Position numbers and translations under genes: made by a program | In this document: in pieces, positions 17,741-26,135 of the stretch | Layout of the letters: the number at the start of each line of letters is the position of its first letter | Position numbering within the stretch: the first letter of the stretch is position 1 | Notes under the pieces: model-generated | Databases searched by the model: none | What the model was told of the DNA's origin: nothing | Seen by the model: only the letters and a program-made list of their open reading frames with translations | Assembly (NCBI GenBank): GCA_964552015.1 | Contig: CAZKFR010000014.1 | Coordinates: 1-64,000, forward strand | Length of the DNA: 64,000 nt | Origin: Rhodocaloribacter sp964552015 | GTDB taxonomy: Bacteria; Bacteroidota; Rhodothermia; Rhodothermales; ISCAR-4553 | Direction of reading: 5' to 3'

Positions 17741-18856
17741 ATGGAAGCCCTCGACATGAAGGTACTCCCCGGGATGAAGACGCCGGGGCGGCTGTACAAC
17801 TTCTCCGCCGGGCCGGGCACGCTCCCCGAGGAGGTGCTGCTGGAGATGAAGGAGGAGCTGCCGCTCTACCGGCAAGCCGGCGCCTCGGTGATGGAGATCA
17901 GCCACCGCTCGCCCGAGTACTCCGAGATCGCCGAGCAGGCGCGGGCCCATCTGCGTGCCCTGCTGGGGCTGGGGGACGAATGGCACATCCTGTTCCTGCA
18001 GGGCGGCGCCTCGCTCCAGTTCCATCAGGTGCCGCTAAACTTCCTCCCTGAAGGCGGCACGGCCGACTATCTGATCACGGGCTCCTGGGCGAAGAAGGCG
18101 CACAAGGAGGCGAAGATGCTCGGCCAGGCCCGGGTGGCGGCCACCAGCGAAGACCGCAATTTCTCCTACATCCCGGCCCCCGATACGTGGGATCTCGACC
18201 CGAACGCCGCCTACCTCCACTTCACGTCGAACAACACCATCTTCGGCACCCAGTTCGCCACCGAGCCGCAGGTGGATGTGCCGCTCGTGTGCGACGCCTC
18301 GAGCGACTTCCTGAGCCGCCCCCTCGACGTGGACCGCTACGGGCTCATCTATGCCGGCGCCCAGAAGAACGTGGGGCCCGCCGGCGTGACGGTGGTGCTC
18401 GTGCGCGACGACTTCCTGCAGCGGCGCAACCAGCCGCTGCCGACGATGCTCGACTACGGGACCCATGCGGAGAAGCTCTTCAACACCCCGCCGGTGTATG
18501 CCGTCTACGTGGTCGAGAAAGTGCTGCGGTGGCTACGGGACCTCGGCGGGCTGCCGGCCATCGCCGCGCTCAATGACGCCAAGGCGAAAAAGCTCTATGA
18601 CCGGATCGACCGGACGGACTTCTACCGGGGCACGGCCGAGCCGGGATCGCGCTCGAAGATGAACGTGACGTTCCGGCTGCCGTCGGAAGACCTGGAGAAG
18701 CGGTTCGTGGCCGAGGCGAAAGAGGCCGGGCTGCTGGCGCTGAAGGGGCACCGCTCCGTGGGCGGCATCCGGGCCTCCATCTACAACGCCTGCCCGCCGG
18801 AGGCCGTCGACGCGCTCGTTTCGTTCATGGATAGCTTCGAGCAAAAGTACGGCTGA
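17741..18856 (+). CDS. serC: Phosphoserine aminotransferase
   Basis: SerC converts 3-phosphohydroxypyruvate and glutamate to phosphoserine and 2-oxoglutarate using pyridoxal phosphate. The 371-residue product starts at MEALDMKVLPGMKTPGRLYN, with GGAGGACAGG just upstream; a much longer upstream extension of the frame only overlaps serA and is spurious. Motifs include YNFSAGPGTLPEEVL, MEISHRSPEYSEI, LFLQGGASLQFHQVPLN, SDFLSRPLD, and YAGAQKNVGPAG with the PLP lysine K209, then KGHRSVGGIRASIYN near the end. A strong terminator follows, so this ends the operon. Confidence 0.97.
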   Translation: MEALDMKVLPGMKTPGRLYNFSAGPGTLPEEVLLEMKEELPLYRQAGASVMEISHRSPEYSEIAEQARAHLRALLGLGDEWHILFLQGGASLQFHQVPLNFLPEGGTADYLITGSWAKKAHKEAKMLGQARVAATSEDRNFSYIPAPDTWDLDPNAAYLHFTSNNTIFGTQFATEPQVDVPLVCDASSDFLSRPLDVDRYGLIYAGAQKNVGPAGVTVVLVRDDFLQRRNQPLPTMLDYGTHAEKLFNTPPVYAVYVVEKVLRWLRDLGGLPAIAALNDAKAKKLYDRIDRTDFYRGTAEPGSRSKMNVTFRLPSEDLEKRFVAEAKEAGLLALKGHRSVGGIRASIYNACPPEAVDALVSFMDSFEQKYG

Positions 18857-18876
18857 ACCATCTGACACACGATGCG

Positions 18877-18925
18877 AGGCCGGAGGGAGGCATGAGGTCT
18901 CCTCTCCGGCCTTTTCGTTTTCGTT
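18877..18925 (+). terminator. Terminator of the DUF1015-serA-serC operon
   Basis: The stem AGGCCGGA / TCCGGCCT (18877-18884 and 18905-18912), with extra inner pairing, is followed by TTTTCGTTTTCGTT. It lies 20 bp after the serC stop. Confidence 0.8.
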
Positions 18926-18955
18926 CGGCCGAGGCGTCGGCCGACCCTCCTGGGA

Positions 18956-18984
18956 TTGCATGGAAGAGTTGGCTTGCGTATATA
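18956..18984 (+). promoter_or_regulatory. Candidate promoter of the pnt operon
   Basis: TTGCAT (18956-18961) and TATATA (18979-18984) are 17 bp apart and lie 35 bp before the pntA ATG. The pair resembles a sigma-70 -35/-10 rather than the TAnCTTG elements. Confidence 0.45.
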
Positions 18985-19018
18985 AGGGCCGTTCTTTTCT
19001 CCATCAGATCAGGGGACT

Positions 19019-20155
19019 ATGGCGTTAACGGTTGGTGTGCCGAAAGAGTCACTGCCGGGTGAACGGCTGGTCGCGCAGGTCCCGGAGGTGGTGAGCCGTC
19101 TCGTCAAGAAAGGGATGGCGGTGCGGGTGGAATCGGGGGCCGGTGCCGGGGCGTTTTTCACCGATGCGGAGTATGAGGCCCAGGGGGCCGAGATCGTCGA
19201 CCGCGCGGCGGCCTTCGGCGCGGATGTGGTGCTCAAGGTCAACCCGCCCAGCGAGGAGGAGGTCGGGTTGCTGCATGAAGGCAGCGTGTTGATCGGCTTC
19301 CTCCGCCCGCTGGATCACCCCGAAGTGGCCGAACGGCTGGCCCGGAAGGGAGTGACGGCCCTGAGCATGGAGCTGGTGCCCCGCATCTCGCGGGCGCAGA
19401 AGATGGACGCCCTCTCGGCGCTCAGCTCCGTGGGCGGCTACAAGGCCGCCCTCATCGCGGCCACGGCCCTGCCCAAGTTCTTCCCCCTGCTGACCACGGC
19501 CGCCGGCACGGTGCGGCCGGCCAACGTGCTGGTGCTCGGCGCCGGGGTGGCGGGCCTGCAGGCCATCGCCACGGCCCGGCGGCTGGGGGCGCGCGTCTCG
19601 GCGTACGACATCCGCGAGGCCGTTCGCGAGGAGGTGCAGAGCCTCGGCGCCACGTTCGTCGACCTGCCCTTCGAGACGCAGGAAGACAAGGACACGGGCG
19701 GCTATGCCAGGGCCCTGCCCGAGGAGAAGGCCCGGCAGCAGACCCAGCTGCTGGTGCCCCACATCGCCGCCTCCGACGTGGTCATCACCACGGCCCTGAT
19801 CCCGGGCCGCCGGGCGCCGCTGCTCATCACCGAGGAGGCCGTGCAGGGGATGCAGCCCGGCTCGGTCATCATCGACATGGCCGCGCCCAACGGGGGCAAC
19901 TGCGCTCTCACCCGTCCGGGCGAGACCGTGGAGGCGCACGGCGTGCAGATCTTCGGCCCGCTCAACCTGCCGGCCACCATGCCCGTGCACGCCAGCCAGC
20001 TCTACGCCCGCACCCTCATGGCGATGCTCTTCGAGTTCGCCGACGGGGAGGCGTTCCGTCCCGACTTCGAGGACGAGATCTTCAAGGGCGCCTGCGTCAC
20101 CTACAACGGGGAGGTGGTGAACGAGCGGGTCAAGGGGCTGCTGGCCCCCGGCTGA
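19019..20155 (+). CDS. pntA: NAD(P) transhydrogenase subunit alpha, part 1 (NAD-binding domain I)
   Basis: Proton-translocating transhydrogenase couples hydride transfer between NADH and NADP+ to the proton gradient. This 378-residue subunit corresponds to domain I (PntAA). It has the N-terminal GVPKES, RISRAQKMDALSALSSVGGY (the RQD-loop region), a Rossmann motif VLVLGAGVAGLQAIATARRL (about 171-190) and IPGRRAPLLITEEAV. AGGGG precedes the ATG. It is split from the membrane part, encoded by the next gene, as in many non-enteric bacteria. The operon continues with pntAB and pntB. Confidence 0.95.
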   Translation: MALTVGVPKESLPGERLVAQVPEVVSRLVKKGMAVRVESGAGAGAFFTDAEYEAQGAEIVDRAAAFGADVVLKVNPPSEEEVGLLHEGSVLIGFLRPLDHPEVAERLARKGVTALSMELVPRISRAQKMDALSALSSVGGYKAALIAATALPKFFPLLTTAAGTVRPANVLVLGAGVAGLQAIATARRLGARVSAYDIREAVREEVQSLGATFVDLPFETQEDKDTGGYARALPEEKARQQTQLLVPHIAASDVVITTALIPGRRAPLLITEEAVQGMQPGSVIIDMAAPNGGNCALTRPGETVEAHGVQIFGPLNLPATMPVHASQLYARTLMAMLFEFADGEAFRPDFEDEIFKGACVTYNGEVVNERVKGLLAPG

Positions 20156-20208
20156 ACCGGCCCGTCACCGTTCTTCTCCCTCCGGCCCACCCTCCAACCC
20201 GGATCGTC

Positions 20209-20481
20209 ATGCTCGACAACCTCATCATCTTCGTGCTGGCCACGTTCATCGGCCGCGAAGTGATCAGCAAAGTGCCGCAGACGCTGCACACGCCCCTCAT
20301 GTCCGGCTCGAACGCCATCAGCGGCATCACCATCGTCGGTGCCCTGGTGGTGGCCGGTATGGTCGGCGGCGTCTGGGCGACGTGGCTCGGCTTTGCGGCC
20401 CTGGTGGCCGCCACCATCAACGTGGTCGGCGGCTTCCTGGTCACCGACCGGATGCTCCAGATGTTCAAGCGGAAGGAGTAG
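20209..20481 (+). CDS. pntAB: NAD(P) transhydrogenase subunit alpha, part 2 (membrane)
   Basis: The 90-residue membrane protein has an N-terminal helix (LIIFVLATFIGREVISKVPQ) and two further helices (about 37-56 and 58-80), with the conserved TPLMSGSNAISGI loop of the transhydrogenase alpha C-terminal domain. Together with the pntB product it forms the proton channel of domain II. It begins 53 bp after pntA and ends before a repeat-rich spacer. Confidence 0.95.
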   Translation: MLDNLIIFVLATFIGREVISKVPQTLHTPLMSGSNAISGITIVGALVVAGMVGGVWATWLGFAALVAATINVVGGFLVTDRMLQMFKRKE

Positions 20482-20492
20482 GTCGTGTACTC

Positions 20493-20580
20493 CGTAGTGC
20501 ATAGTGCGTAGTGCGTAAGGGGTTGAGGCGCCACGGACTACGCACTTTGAACTACGCACTACGAAATACGCACTACGCAC
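20493..20580. repeat. Heptad tandem/inverted repeat between pntAB and pntB
   Basis: The left arm (20493-20517) is built from the 7-base unit AGTGCGT, and GTGCGTAGTGCGTA (20504-20517) is the exact reverse complement of 20567-20580. Further copies of ACTACGCAC occur at 20537-20545 and 20551-20560. The spacer is AT-richer than its surroundings and non-coding. The inverted arms can form a long hairpin in mRNA between two genes of one enzyme. Confidence 0.85.
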
Positions 20581-20618
20581 CAAAATCCCTTTTCCGCGAT
20601 TCGTCTCCCGTTACGCCC

Positions 20619-22064
20619 ATGTACACAGCCCTCATCGACATCGCGTACCTGGTTGCCGCGATCCTGTTCATCTTCGGTCTGAAGCGCCTGCAGTCGCCGG
20701 CCACGGCCCGGCGGGGCAACCAGCTGGCCGCCCTCGGCATGCTCATCGCGGTGGTGGCGACCCTGTTCCTGCACGACATCCTGACGCCCGTTGAGATGGT
20801 GGGGGGGCTGGTGCTCGGGAGCGCCATCGGGGCGGTGCTGGCGCGGAAGGTGGAGATGACGGGCATGCCGGAGCTGGTGGCCGCTTTCAACGGCTTCGGT
20901 GGGCTGGCCTCGGCGCTGGTGGCGGCGGCCGAGGTGGCCAAGTTCATCACCCAGCACGGCGAGCCGGCCGGCGTGGGCGAGACGTTCGATCTGGTCATGG
21001 CGCTGACCATCGGCCTCAGCGTGCTCATCGGGATGGTCACCTTCTCGGGCAGCTTCGTGGCTTTCGGGAAACTCTCGGGCAAGGTGTCGGGCAACCCCAT
21101 TGCCTTCCCCGGGATGCGGGTGCTGACGGTGCTGCTGGCCGTGGGCGCCCTGGCCGGGATCGGGTACATGATGTACGGCGCCGCCGACTTCCCCGCCGTC
21201 ACCGAGCCGGTGGTCTACGGCACGGCGGGTCTGATGGGAGTGGCGCTGCTACTGGGGATCCTGCTGGTCATCCCCATCGGCGGGGCCGACATGCCGGTGG
21301 TGGTGGCGCTGCTCAACTCGTACTCCGGCCTCGCCGCCGCCGCCACGGGCTTCGTGCTGGACAACACCGCGCTCATCATCAGCGGGGCGCTGGTGGGTGC
21401 CTCGGGGCTGATCCTGACGAACATCATGTGCGTGGCCATGAACCGGTCGCTGCTGAACGTGCTCCTCGGCGGCTTCGGCGGCGAGGCGGCCCTCGAAGGC
21501 GGGGGACCGGCCGCCGCGCTCGAGGGCAAGACGGTCAACAGCACCTCGCCCGAAGATGCGGCCATCCTGCTCAGCTATGCCCGGCAGGTGATCATCGTGC
21601 CGGGCTACGGGATGGCCGTGGCCCAGGCCCAGCACCAGGTGCGCGAGCTGGCCGAACTGCTCCAGGAGAAAGGGGTCACCGTCAAGTTCGCCATCCACCC
21701 GGTGGCGGGGCGCATGCCCGGCCATATGAACGTGCTCCTGGCCGAGGCCAACGTGCCCTACGACCAGCTCTTCGAGATGGACGAGATCAACGGGGAGTTC
21801 GACAACACCGACGTGGCCCTGGTCATCGGCGCCAACGACGTGGTCAACCCGGCGGCCCGGCACGACAAGAGCAGCCCCATCTACGGCATGCCTATCCTGA
21901 ACGTCGACCACGCCCGCACGGTCATCGTGATGAAGCGGAGCCTGCGGCCCGGCTATGCGGGCGTCGACAACGAGCTCTTCTACAAAGAGAACACGCAGAT
22001 GCTCTTCGGCGACGCCAAGGAGTCGCTCACCAAGCTTATCGCCGAGGTGAAGGCCCTGTCCTGA
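20619..22064 (+). CDS. pntB: NAD(P) transhydrogenase subunit beta
   Basis: The 481-residue PntB has about nine membrane helices (1-290: DIAYLVAAILFIFGLKRLQS, GGLVLGSAIGAVLARKVEMTG, NSYSGLAAAATGF, and others) and a C-terminal NADP-binding domain III with VPGYGMAVAQAQHQVRELA, FAIHPVAGRMPGHMNVLLAE, DVALVIGANDVVNPAA and VMKRSLRPGYAGVDN. The start is MYTALIDIAYLVAA at 20619; the in-frame extension upstream runs through the heptad repeat and is not coding. This is the last gene of the transhydrogenase operon; a convergent lipoprotein gene ends 9 bp later. Confidence 0.96.
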   Translation: MYTALIDIAYLVAAILFIFGLKRLQSPATARRGNQLAALGMLIAVVATLFLHDILTPVEMVGGLVLGSAIGAVLARKVEMTGMPELVAAFNGFGGLASALVAAAEVAKFITQHGEPAGVGETFDLVMALTIGLSVLIGMVTFSGSFVAFGKLSGKVSGNPIAFPGMRVLTVLLAVGALAGIGYMMYGAADFPAVTEPVVYGTAGLMGVALLLGILLVIPIGGADMPVVVALLNSYSGLAAAATGFVLDNTALIISGALVGASGLILTNIMCVAMNRSLLNVLLGGFGGEAALEGGGPAAALEGKTVNSTSPEDAAILLSYARQVIIVPGYGMAVAQAQHQVRELAELLQEKGVTVKFAIHPVAGRMPGHMNVLLAEANVPYDQLFEMDEINGEFDNTDVALVIGANDVVNPAARHDKSSPIYGMPILNVDHARTVIVMKRSLRPGYAGVDNELFYKENTQMLFGDAKESLTKLIAEVKALS

Positions 22065-22072
22065 CGTACCCG

Positions 22073-22801
22073 TCAGCTCGTCGCTTCGAGCATCGAGGCC
22101 AGGAGGGGGCGGAGCGTCCGCCAGACGGTCTCGGCCACGATCCGGTGCCCCTCGGCCGTGGGGTGGATGCCGTCGGGGAGGTTCAGTGCCGGGACGCCGC
22201 CCACGCCTTCGAGGAGGAAGGGAATCAGGGCCACGTCGTTCTCGCGGGCCAGTTCGGGGAAAAGTTCGCGGAACCGCTCGGTGTATTCGGCGCCCAGGTT
22301 GGGGGGCACCTGCATGCCGGCCAGCACGATGCGCACGTCGGGGTAGCGGGCCCGGGCCCGGTCGATGATGGCCTGCAGGTTGGCCTTCGTAACCTCGGGC
22401 GGGGTGCCGCGTAGGCCGTCGTTGCCGCCCAGCTCGATGACGAGCACGTCGACCTTCTGGCGCAGGAGCCAGTCGATGCGGCGCAGCCCGCCGGCCGTCG
22501 TCTCCCCGCTGAGCCCCGCGTTGACGACCCGGAACGGCCAGCCGAGCGAATCGATCTTCTGCTGGATGAGGGCGGGGAACGCCTGGTCGGGGTCGAGGCC
22601 GTAGCCGGCGCTCAGGCTGTTGCCCAGGAACAGGATGGTGAGGCGGTCGTCGTCCGCACCCGGCGCGACGGGCGCCTCGGGCGGCGCCACGGCCACGGTG
22701 TCGGCCGGGGGAGAGGCGGGCGCACGCTCCTCTCCGGCGCCACAGCCGGCCAGCCATAGAACACAGAGCAGGGGAAGCGGGTATAGGCGAAGCATGTTCA
22801 T
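22073..22801 (-). CDS. tesA: SGNH-hydrolase lipoprotein, TesA/arylesterase type
   Basis: The 242-residue product has a lipoprotein signal peptide with lipobox LAGC (Cys20), followed by a low-complexity Ala/Pro linker. The SGNH blocks are complete: LGNSLSAGYGLDPDQAFP (Ser62 nucleophile), GLSGETTAGGLRRIDWLL, VIELGGNDGLRG and PDGIHPTAEGH (catalytic Asp/His). E. coli TesA is a periplasmic thioesterase/lysophospholipase/arylesterase. The gene is divergent from an ABC transporter of ybbA-ybbP type, the same arrangement as in E. coli, which supports orthology. Here the enzyme is lipid-anchored rather than soluble. Confidence 0.9.
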   Translation of the reverse strand: MNMLRLYPLPLLCVLWLAGCGAGEERAPASPPADTVAVAPPEAPVAPGADDDRLTILFLGNSLSAGYGLDPDQAFPALIQQKIDSLGWPFRVVNAGLSGETTAGGLRRIDWLLRQKVDVLVIELGGNDGLRGTPPEVTKANLQAIIDRARARYPDVRIVLAGMQVPPNLGAEYTERFRELFPELARENDVALIPFLLEGVGGVPALNLPDGIHPTAEGHRIVAETVWRTLRPLLASMLEATS

Positions 22802-22869
22802 GGCGGTGGTTCGCGTTGGGATGCGTGCTCTCTACCGTGGTTGACAGAACAGGTTTCAAAGCGAGGAGG

Positions 22870-23595
22870 ATGATGCCGGTACTGGATGTTGACGGGTTGA
22901 CCATGACCTACCGGAGCGGCGCACGGGAGCTGACCGTGTTGCAGGACGTGACGTTTGCGCTGGAGGATGGCGAGACGTGCGCCATCGTGGGTCCGTCGGG
23001 TAGCGGCAAGACGACCCTGCTGGGCCTCTGCGCCGGCCTCGATACGCCCACGGCCGGCACGGTCCGCCTCTGCGGGGTGGACCTGGGTCCGCTCGACGAG
23101 GACGCCCGGGCCCGGGTGCGAAACGATTACGTCGGCTTCGTCTTTCAGTCGTTCCGTCTGATCCCCACGCTCACGGCGCTCGAGAACGTGATGGTGCCCG
23201 CCGAGCTGCGGGGCGACCGGCACGTGCGCGACCATGCCGTCTCGCTGCTGACAGAGGTGGGGCTGGGCGACCGCCTCGACCACTACCCGGCACAGCTCTC
23301 GGGGGGCGAGCAGCAGCGCGTGGCGCTGGCCCGCGCCTTCATCAACCGCCCCCGCATCCTGTTTGCCGACGAGCCCACGGGCAACCTCGACGCCGACACC
23401 GGCGAGGTGATCGTCCGCCTGCTCTTCGACCTGAACCGCTCGGCCGGCACCACGCTGGTGCTGGTGACGCACAACCTGGAGCTGGCCGCCCGGACGGGCC
23501 GTATCCTGCGTCTGCGTGGGGGCCGGGTGGTCTCCGACGAGCGCCACGCACCGGTGCCGGTGGATGCCGGCCTCGACCTGCCGGAGGCCCGATGA
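22870..23595 (+). CDS. ybbA: ABC transporter ATP-binding protein, YbbA/LolD type
   Basis: This P-loop ATPase of about 240 residues (ATG at 22870 or 22873, right after GCGAGGAGG) has Walker A GPSGSGKTTLLGL, the Q-loop in GFVFQSFRL, the signature LSGGEQQRVALARA, Walker B ILFADEPTGNLD and the switch His in VTHNLE. The sequence is typical of the LolD/MacB/YbbA group, which work with FtsX-type permeases in lipid or lipoprotein handling at the inner membrane. It overlaps the permease gene by 4 bp (ATGA), so the two are translationally coupled. Confidence 0.95.
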   Translation: MMPVLDVDGLTMTYRSGARELTVLQDVTFALEDGETCAIVGPSGSGKTTLLGLCAGLDTPTAGTVRLCGVDLGPLDEDARARVRNDYVGFVFQSFRLIPTLTALENVMVPAELRGDRHVRDHAVSLLTEVGLGDRLDHYPAQLSGGEQQRVALARAFINRPRILFADEPTGNLDADTGEVIVRLLFDLNRSAGTTLVLVTHNLELAARTGRILRLRGGRVVSDERHAPVPVDAGLDLPEAR

Positions 23596-26114
23596 TGCGG
23601 TGGATCCTTTCGATGGCCTGGCGCGACAGCCGGGGCAGCCGCCGCCGGCTCCTGCTCTTCGTGGCGGCGATGGTGCTGGGGGTGGCCGCCCTCGTGGCGA
23701 TCAACTCGTTTGGGGAGAACCTCCGTCGGGCCGTCGACGAGGAGGCCCGCTCGCTGCTGGGCGCCGACCTGAGCTTCGAGGCCGACGCGCCGTTTCCGCC
23801 CGAGGTGGAGGCGCTGGCCGACTCGCTCGGCGGCCGCCAGGCCCGGCGCGTCTCGTTCCCGTCGATGGCCCTCTTCCCGAAAAGCGGGGTTACCCGCCTG
23901 GCGACCGTCCGCGCCCACGAGGGCGACTACCCGTTCTACGGAGCCATCGAGACCGACCCCCCCGAAGCGGCCACCACGTACCAGAACGGATTGAATGCCC
24001 TCGTCGACCGGGGGCTGATGCAGCAGTTCGGCGTGGCCGTGGGGGATTCGGTGCGGATCGGGCGGGTGAGCTACCGTGTGGCCGGCGCCCTCCTCAAGAC
24101 GCCGCGCGAGTCCGAGGTGGCCATGCTCTTCAGCCCGCGCATCTACATCCCGCTGGCCGGGCTCGACTCGACGCTCCTGAGCCGGGGCAGCCAGGCCGAC
24201 TACGAGATCTATTTCAAGTTCGATGACGAGCGCGACGTGGAGGCCCTCGGGGAGGCGCTCCGGCCACGCCTCCGCAAGCTCGACGTGGGGCTGGATACGG
24301 TGGCCGAGGTGCAGGGCAACTGGGATGAAGGGCTGAGCAACCTGTACCGTTTCCTGAGCCTGATCGGCTTCGTGGCGTTGCTGCTCGGGAGCCTCGGGGT
24401 CGCCAGCGCCGTGCACGTCTACGTGCGGCAGCGCGTCGAGACGGTGGCCGTCCTCCGGTGCTTCGGCGCGCGCGCCTGGCCGACGTTCGGCGTCTACCTG
24501 ACGCAGGCCGTGGCGATGGGGCTCGTCGGGGCGCTGGCGGGGTGCGTGCTCGGGCTGGGCGTACAGTTGCTCTTGCCCCGCGTGCTGGAGGACTTTCTGC
24601 CGGTGGAGGTGGCCTTTCGCGTTTCGTGGCGGGCCGTGGCCCTGGGGCTGGGCATCGGGCTGGGCGTGACGGTGCTGTTTGCCCTCTTGCCGCTCGTGGG
24701 TGTACGTCGCGTCTCGCCCCTGCGGGCGCTGCGTTCGTCGTACGAGCCCCCATCGCAGATGCGCCGCGATCCGCTCCGGTGGGGGCTCTATGTCCTGGTG
24801 GCCATCGGTGTCACGGCCTTCGCCATGGTGCAGGCGCCAGCGCCGGTGGTGGGTGTGGGCTACGCGGTGGCCATCGGCGTCGTGTTTGCCCTGCTGGCCG
24901 GTGTGGCCCGCCTCATCATCGTTCTCGTCCGACGATTCTTTCCCGCGGCGTGGCCCTACGTGTGGCGGCAGGGGCTGGCCAACCTGTACCGGCCCCGCAA
25001 CCAGACCCTCGTCCTGATGCTGACGCTGGGGTTCGGGACCTTCCTCCTGATGAGCCTCTACGTCTCAGAGCGGACGCTCATCCGGCAGGTCGAGATCGCC
25101 GGCGGAGAGGGACAGCCCAACCTGGTCTTTTTCGACGTGCAGCCGGATCAGTCCGCCGGTGTGCAGTCGGTGCTGGAGCAGGAGGGGATCGCGGTGATCG
25201 ACCGCGTGCCCATCGTAACGATGCGCATTCAGGCCATCAATGGGCGCACCATCGAGGCCATGCGGGAGGATTCGACGGCCCGGCTGACGTGGGCCCACCG
25301 CCGCGAGTACCGCTCCACGTACCGGGACTATCTGACTCCTTCCGAAGAGGTCGTCGACGGCACGTTCACGGGGCGTGTGGCCCCGGATGCGGCGGTGGTG
25401 CCCGTGTCCATCGAACGGGACATCGCCCGTGACCTCGGCGTGGCCCTGGGCGACACCATCGTCTTCGACGTGCAGGGGGTGCCGGTGACCACCGTGATCG
25501 GCAGCATCCGGGCCGTGGAGTGGCGCCGGATGCAGACCAACTTCTTCTTCGTCTTTCCGGCGGGGGTGCTCGAGGACGCGCCGCAGTTCGACGTCGTGCT
25601 GGCCCGGGCACGGGACGAGGCAGCCTCGGCGGCCGCCCAGGCCGCGGTCGTGCGCGCCTATCCCAATGTGGCCGCCATCGACCTGGCGCTCGTGCTCGAC
25701 ACGTTCGATGCCATCTTCAGCCGGATCGCCTTCGTAATCCGGTTCATGGCCCTGTTCAGCATCCTGACGGGGCTCGTGGTGCTGGCGGCCTCGGTGCTGG
25801 TGAGCCGGTATCAGCGCATCGAGGAGACGGTGCTGCTCAAGACGCTCGGGGCCTCACGCAGGCAGGTGCTGGGCATCATGGCGGTCGAGTACCTGTTCCT
25901 CGGTGCCCTGGCCACGCTGACGGGGCTGGTGCTGGCCCTCGGCGGCGGGTGGGCGCTGGCCCGCTTCGTGTTCGACACGCCGCTGGTGGCCCCGCCGCTG
26001 GCCTGGCTGGTGGCGCTGGGCATCGTCACCGGGCTGACGTTGCTCATCGGCCTGCTCAACAGCCGGGGCGTCTACGACCGGAGCGCCCTGGAGGTCCTCC
26101 GCGCCGAGGCGTGA
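23592..26114 (+). CDS. ybbP: FtsX-like ABC permease, YbbP type
   Basis: The 840-residue membrane protein has one N-terminal helix, a large periplasmic domain (about 45-250), four central helices (about 257-440), further helices near 465-490, a second large periplasmic domain (about 500-700) and three C-terminal helices with the FtsX pattern (LFSILTGLVVLAASVLVSRY, RYQRIEETVLLKTLGASRRQ). This duplicated layout with about ten helices is that of YbbP-type permeases rather than MacB. It probably acts with the preceding ATPase in moving or extracting a hydrophobic envelope substrate; the substrate is not known. Confidence 0.92.
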   Translation: MMRWILSMAWRDSRGSRRRLLLFVAAMVLGVAALVAINSFGENLRRAVDEEARSLLGADLSFEADAPFPPEVEALADSLGGRQARRVSFPSMALFPKSGVTRLATVRAHEGDYPFYGAIETDPPEAATTYQNGLNALVDRGLMQQFGVAVGDSVRIGRVSYRVAGALLKTPRESEVAMLFSPRIYIPLAGLDSTLLSRGSQADYEIYFKFDDERDVEALGEALRPRLRKLDVGLDTVAEVQGNWDEGLSNLYRFLSLIGFVALLLGSLGVASAVHVYVRQRVETVAVLRCFGARAWPTFGVYLTQAVAMGLVGALAGCVLGLGVQLLLPRVLEDFLPVEVAFRVSWRAVALGLGIGLGVTVLFALLPLVGVRRVSPLRALRSSYEPPSQMRRDPLRWGLYVLVAIGVTAFAMVQAPAPVVGVGYAVAIGVVFALLAGVARLIIVLVRRFFPAAWPYVWRQGLANLYRPRNQTLVLMLTLGFGTFLLMSLYVSERTLIRQVEIAGGEGQPNLVFFDVQPDQSAGVQSVLEQEGIAVIDRVPIVTMRIQAINGRTIEAMREDSTARLTWAHRREYRSTYRDYLTPSEEVVDGTFTGRVAPDAAVVPVSIERDIARDLGVALGDTIVFDVQGVPVTTVIGSIRAVEWRRMQTNFFFVFPAGVLEDAPQFDVVLARARDEAASAAAQAAVVRAYPNVAAIDLALVLDTFDAIFSRIAFVIRFMALFSILTGLVVLAASVLVSRYQRIEETVLLKTLGASRRQVLGIMAVEYLFLGALATLTGLVLALGGGWALARFVFDTPLVAPPLAWLVALGIVTGLTLLIGLLNSRGVYDRSALEVLRAEA

Positions 26115-26135
26115 GCGGGACGACCGGTTCCCGCT

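Noticed and set aside
20493..20580. CRISPR array
   Set aside because: Units are 7 bases and continuous or inverted; there are no spacers of regular length and no cas genes.
20511..20618. 36-codon N-terminal extension of PntB
   Set aside because: It only translates the heptad repeat; PntB proteins begin with the first helix at MYTALIDIAYLV.
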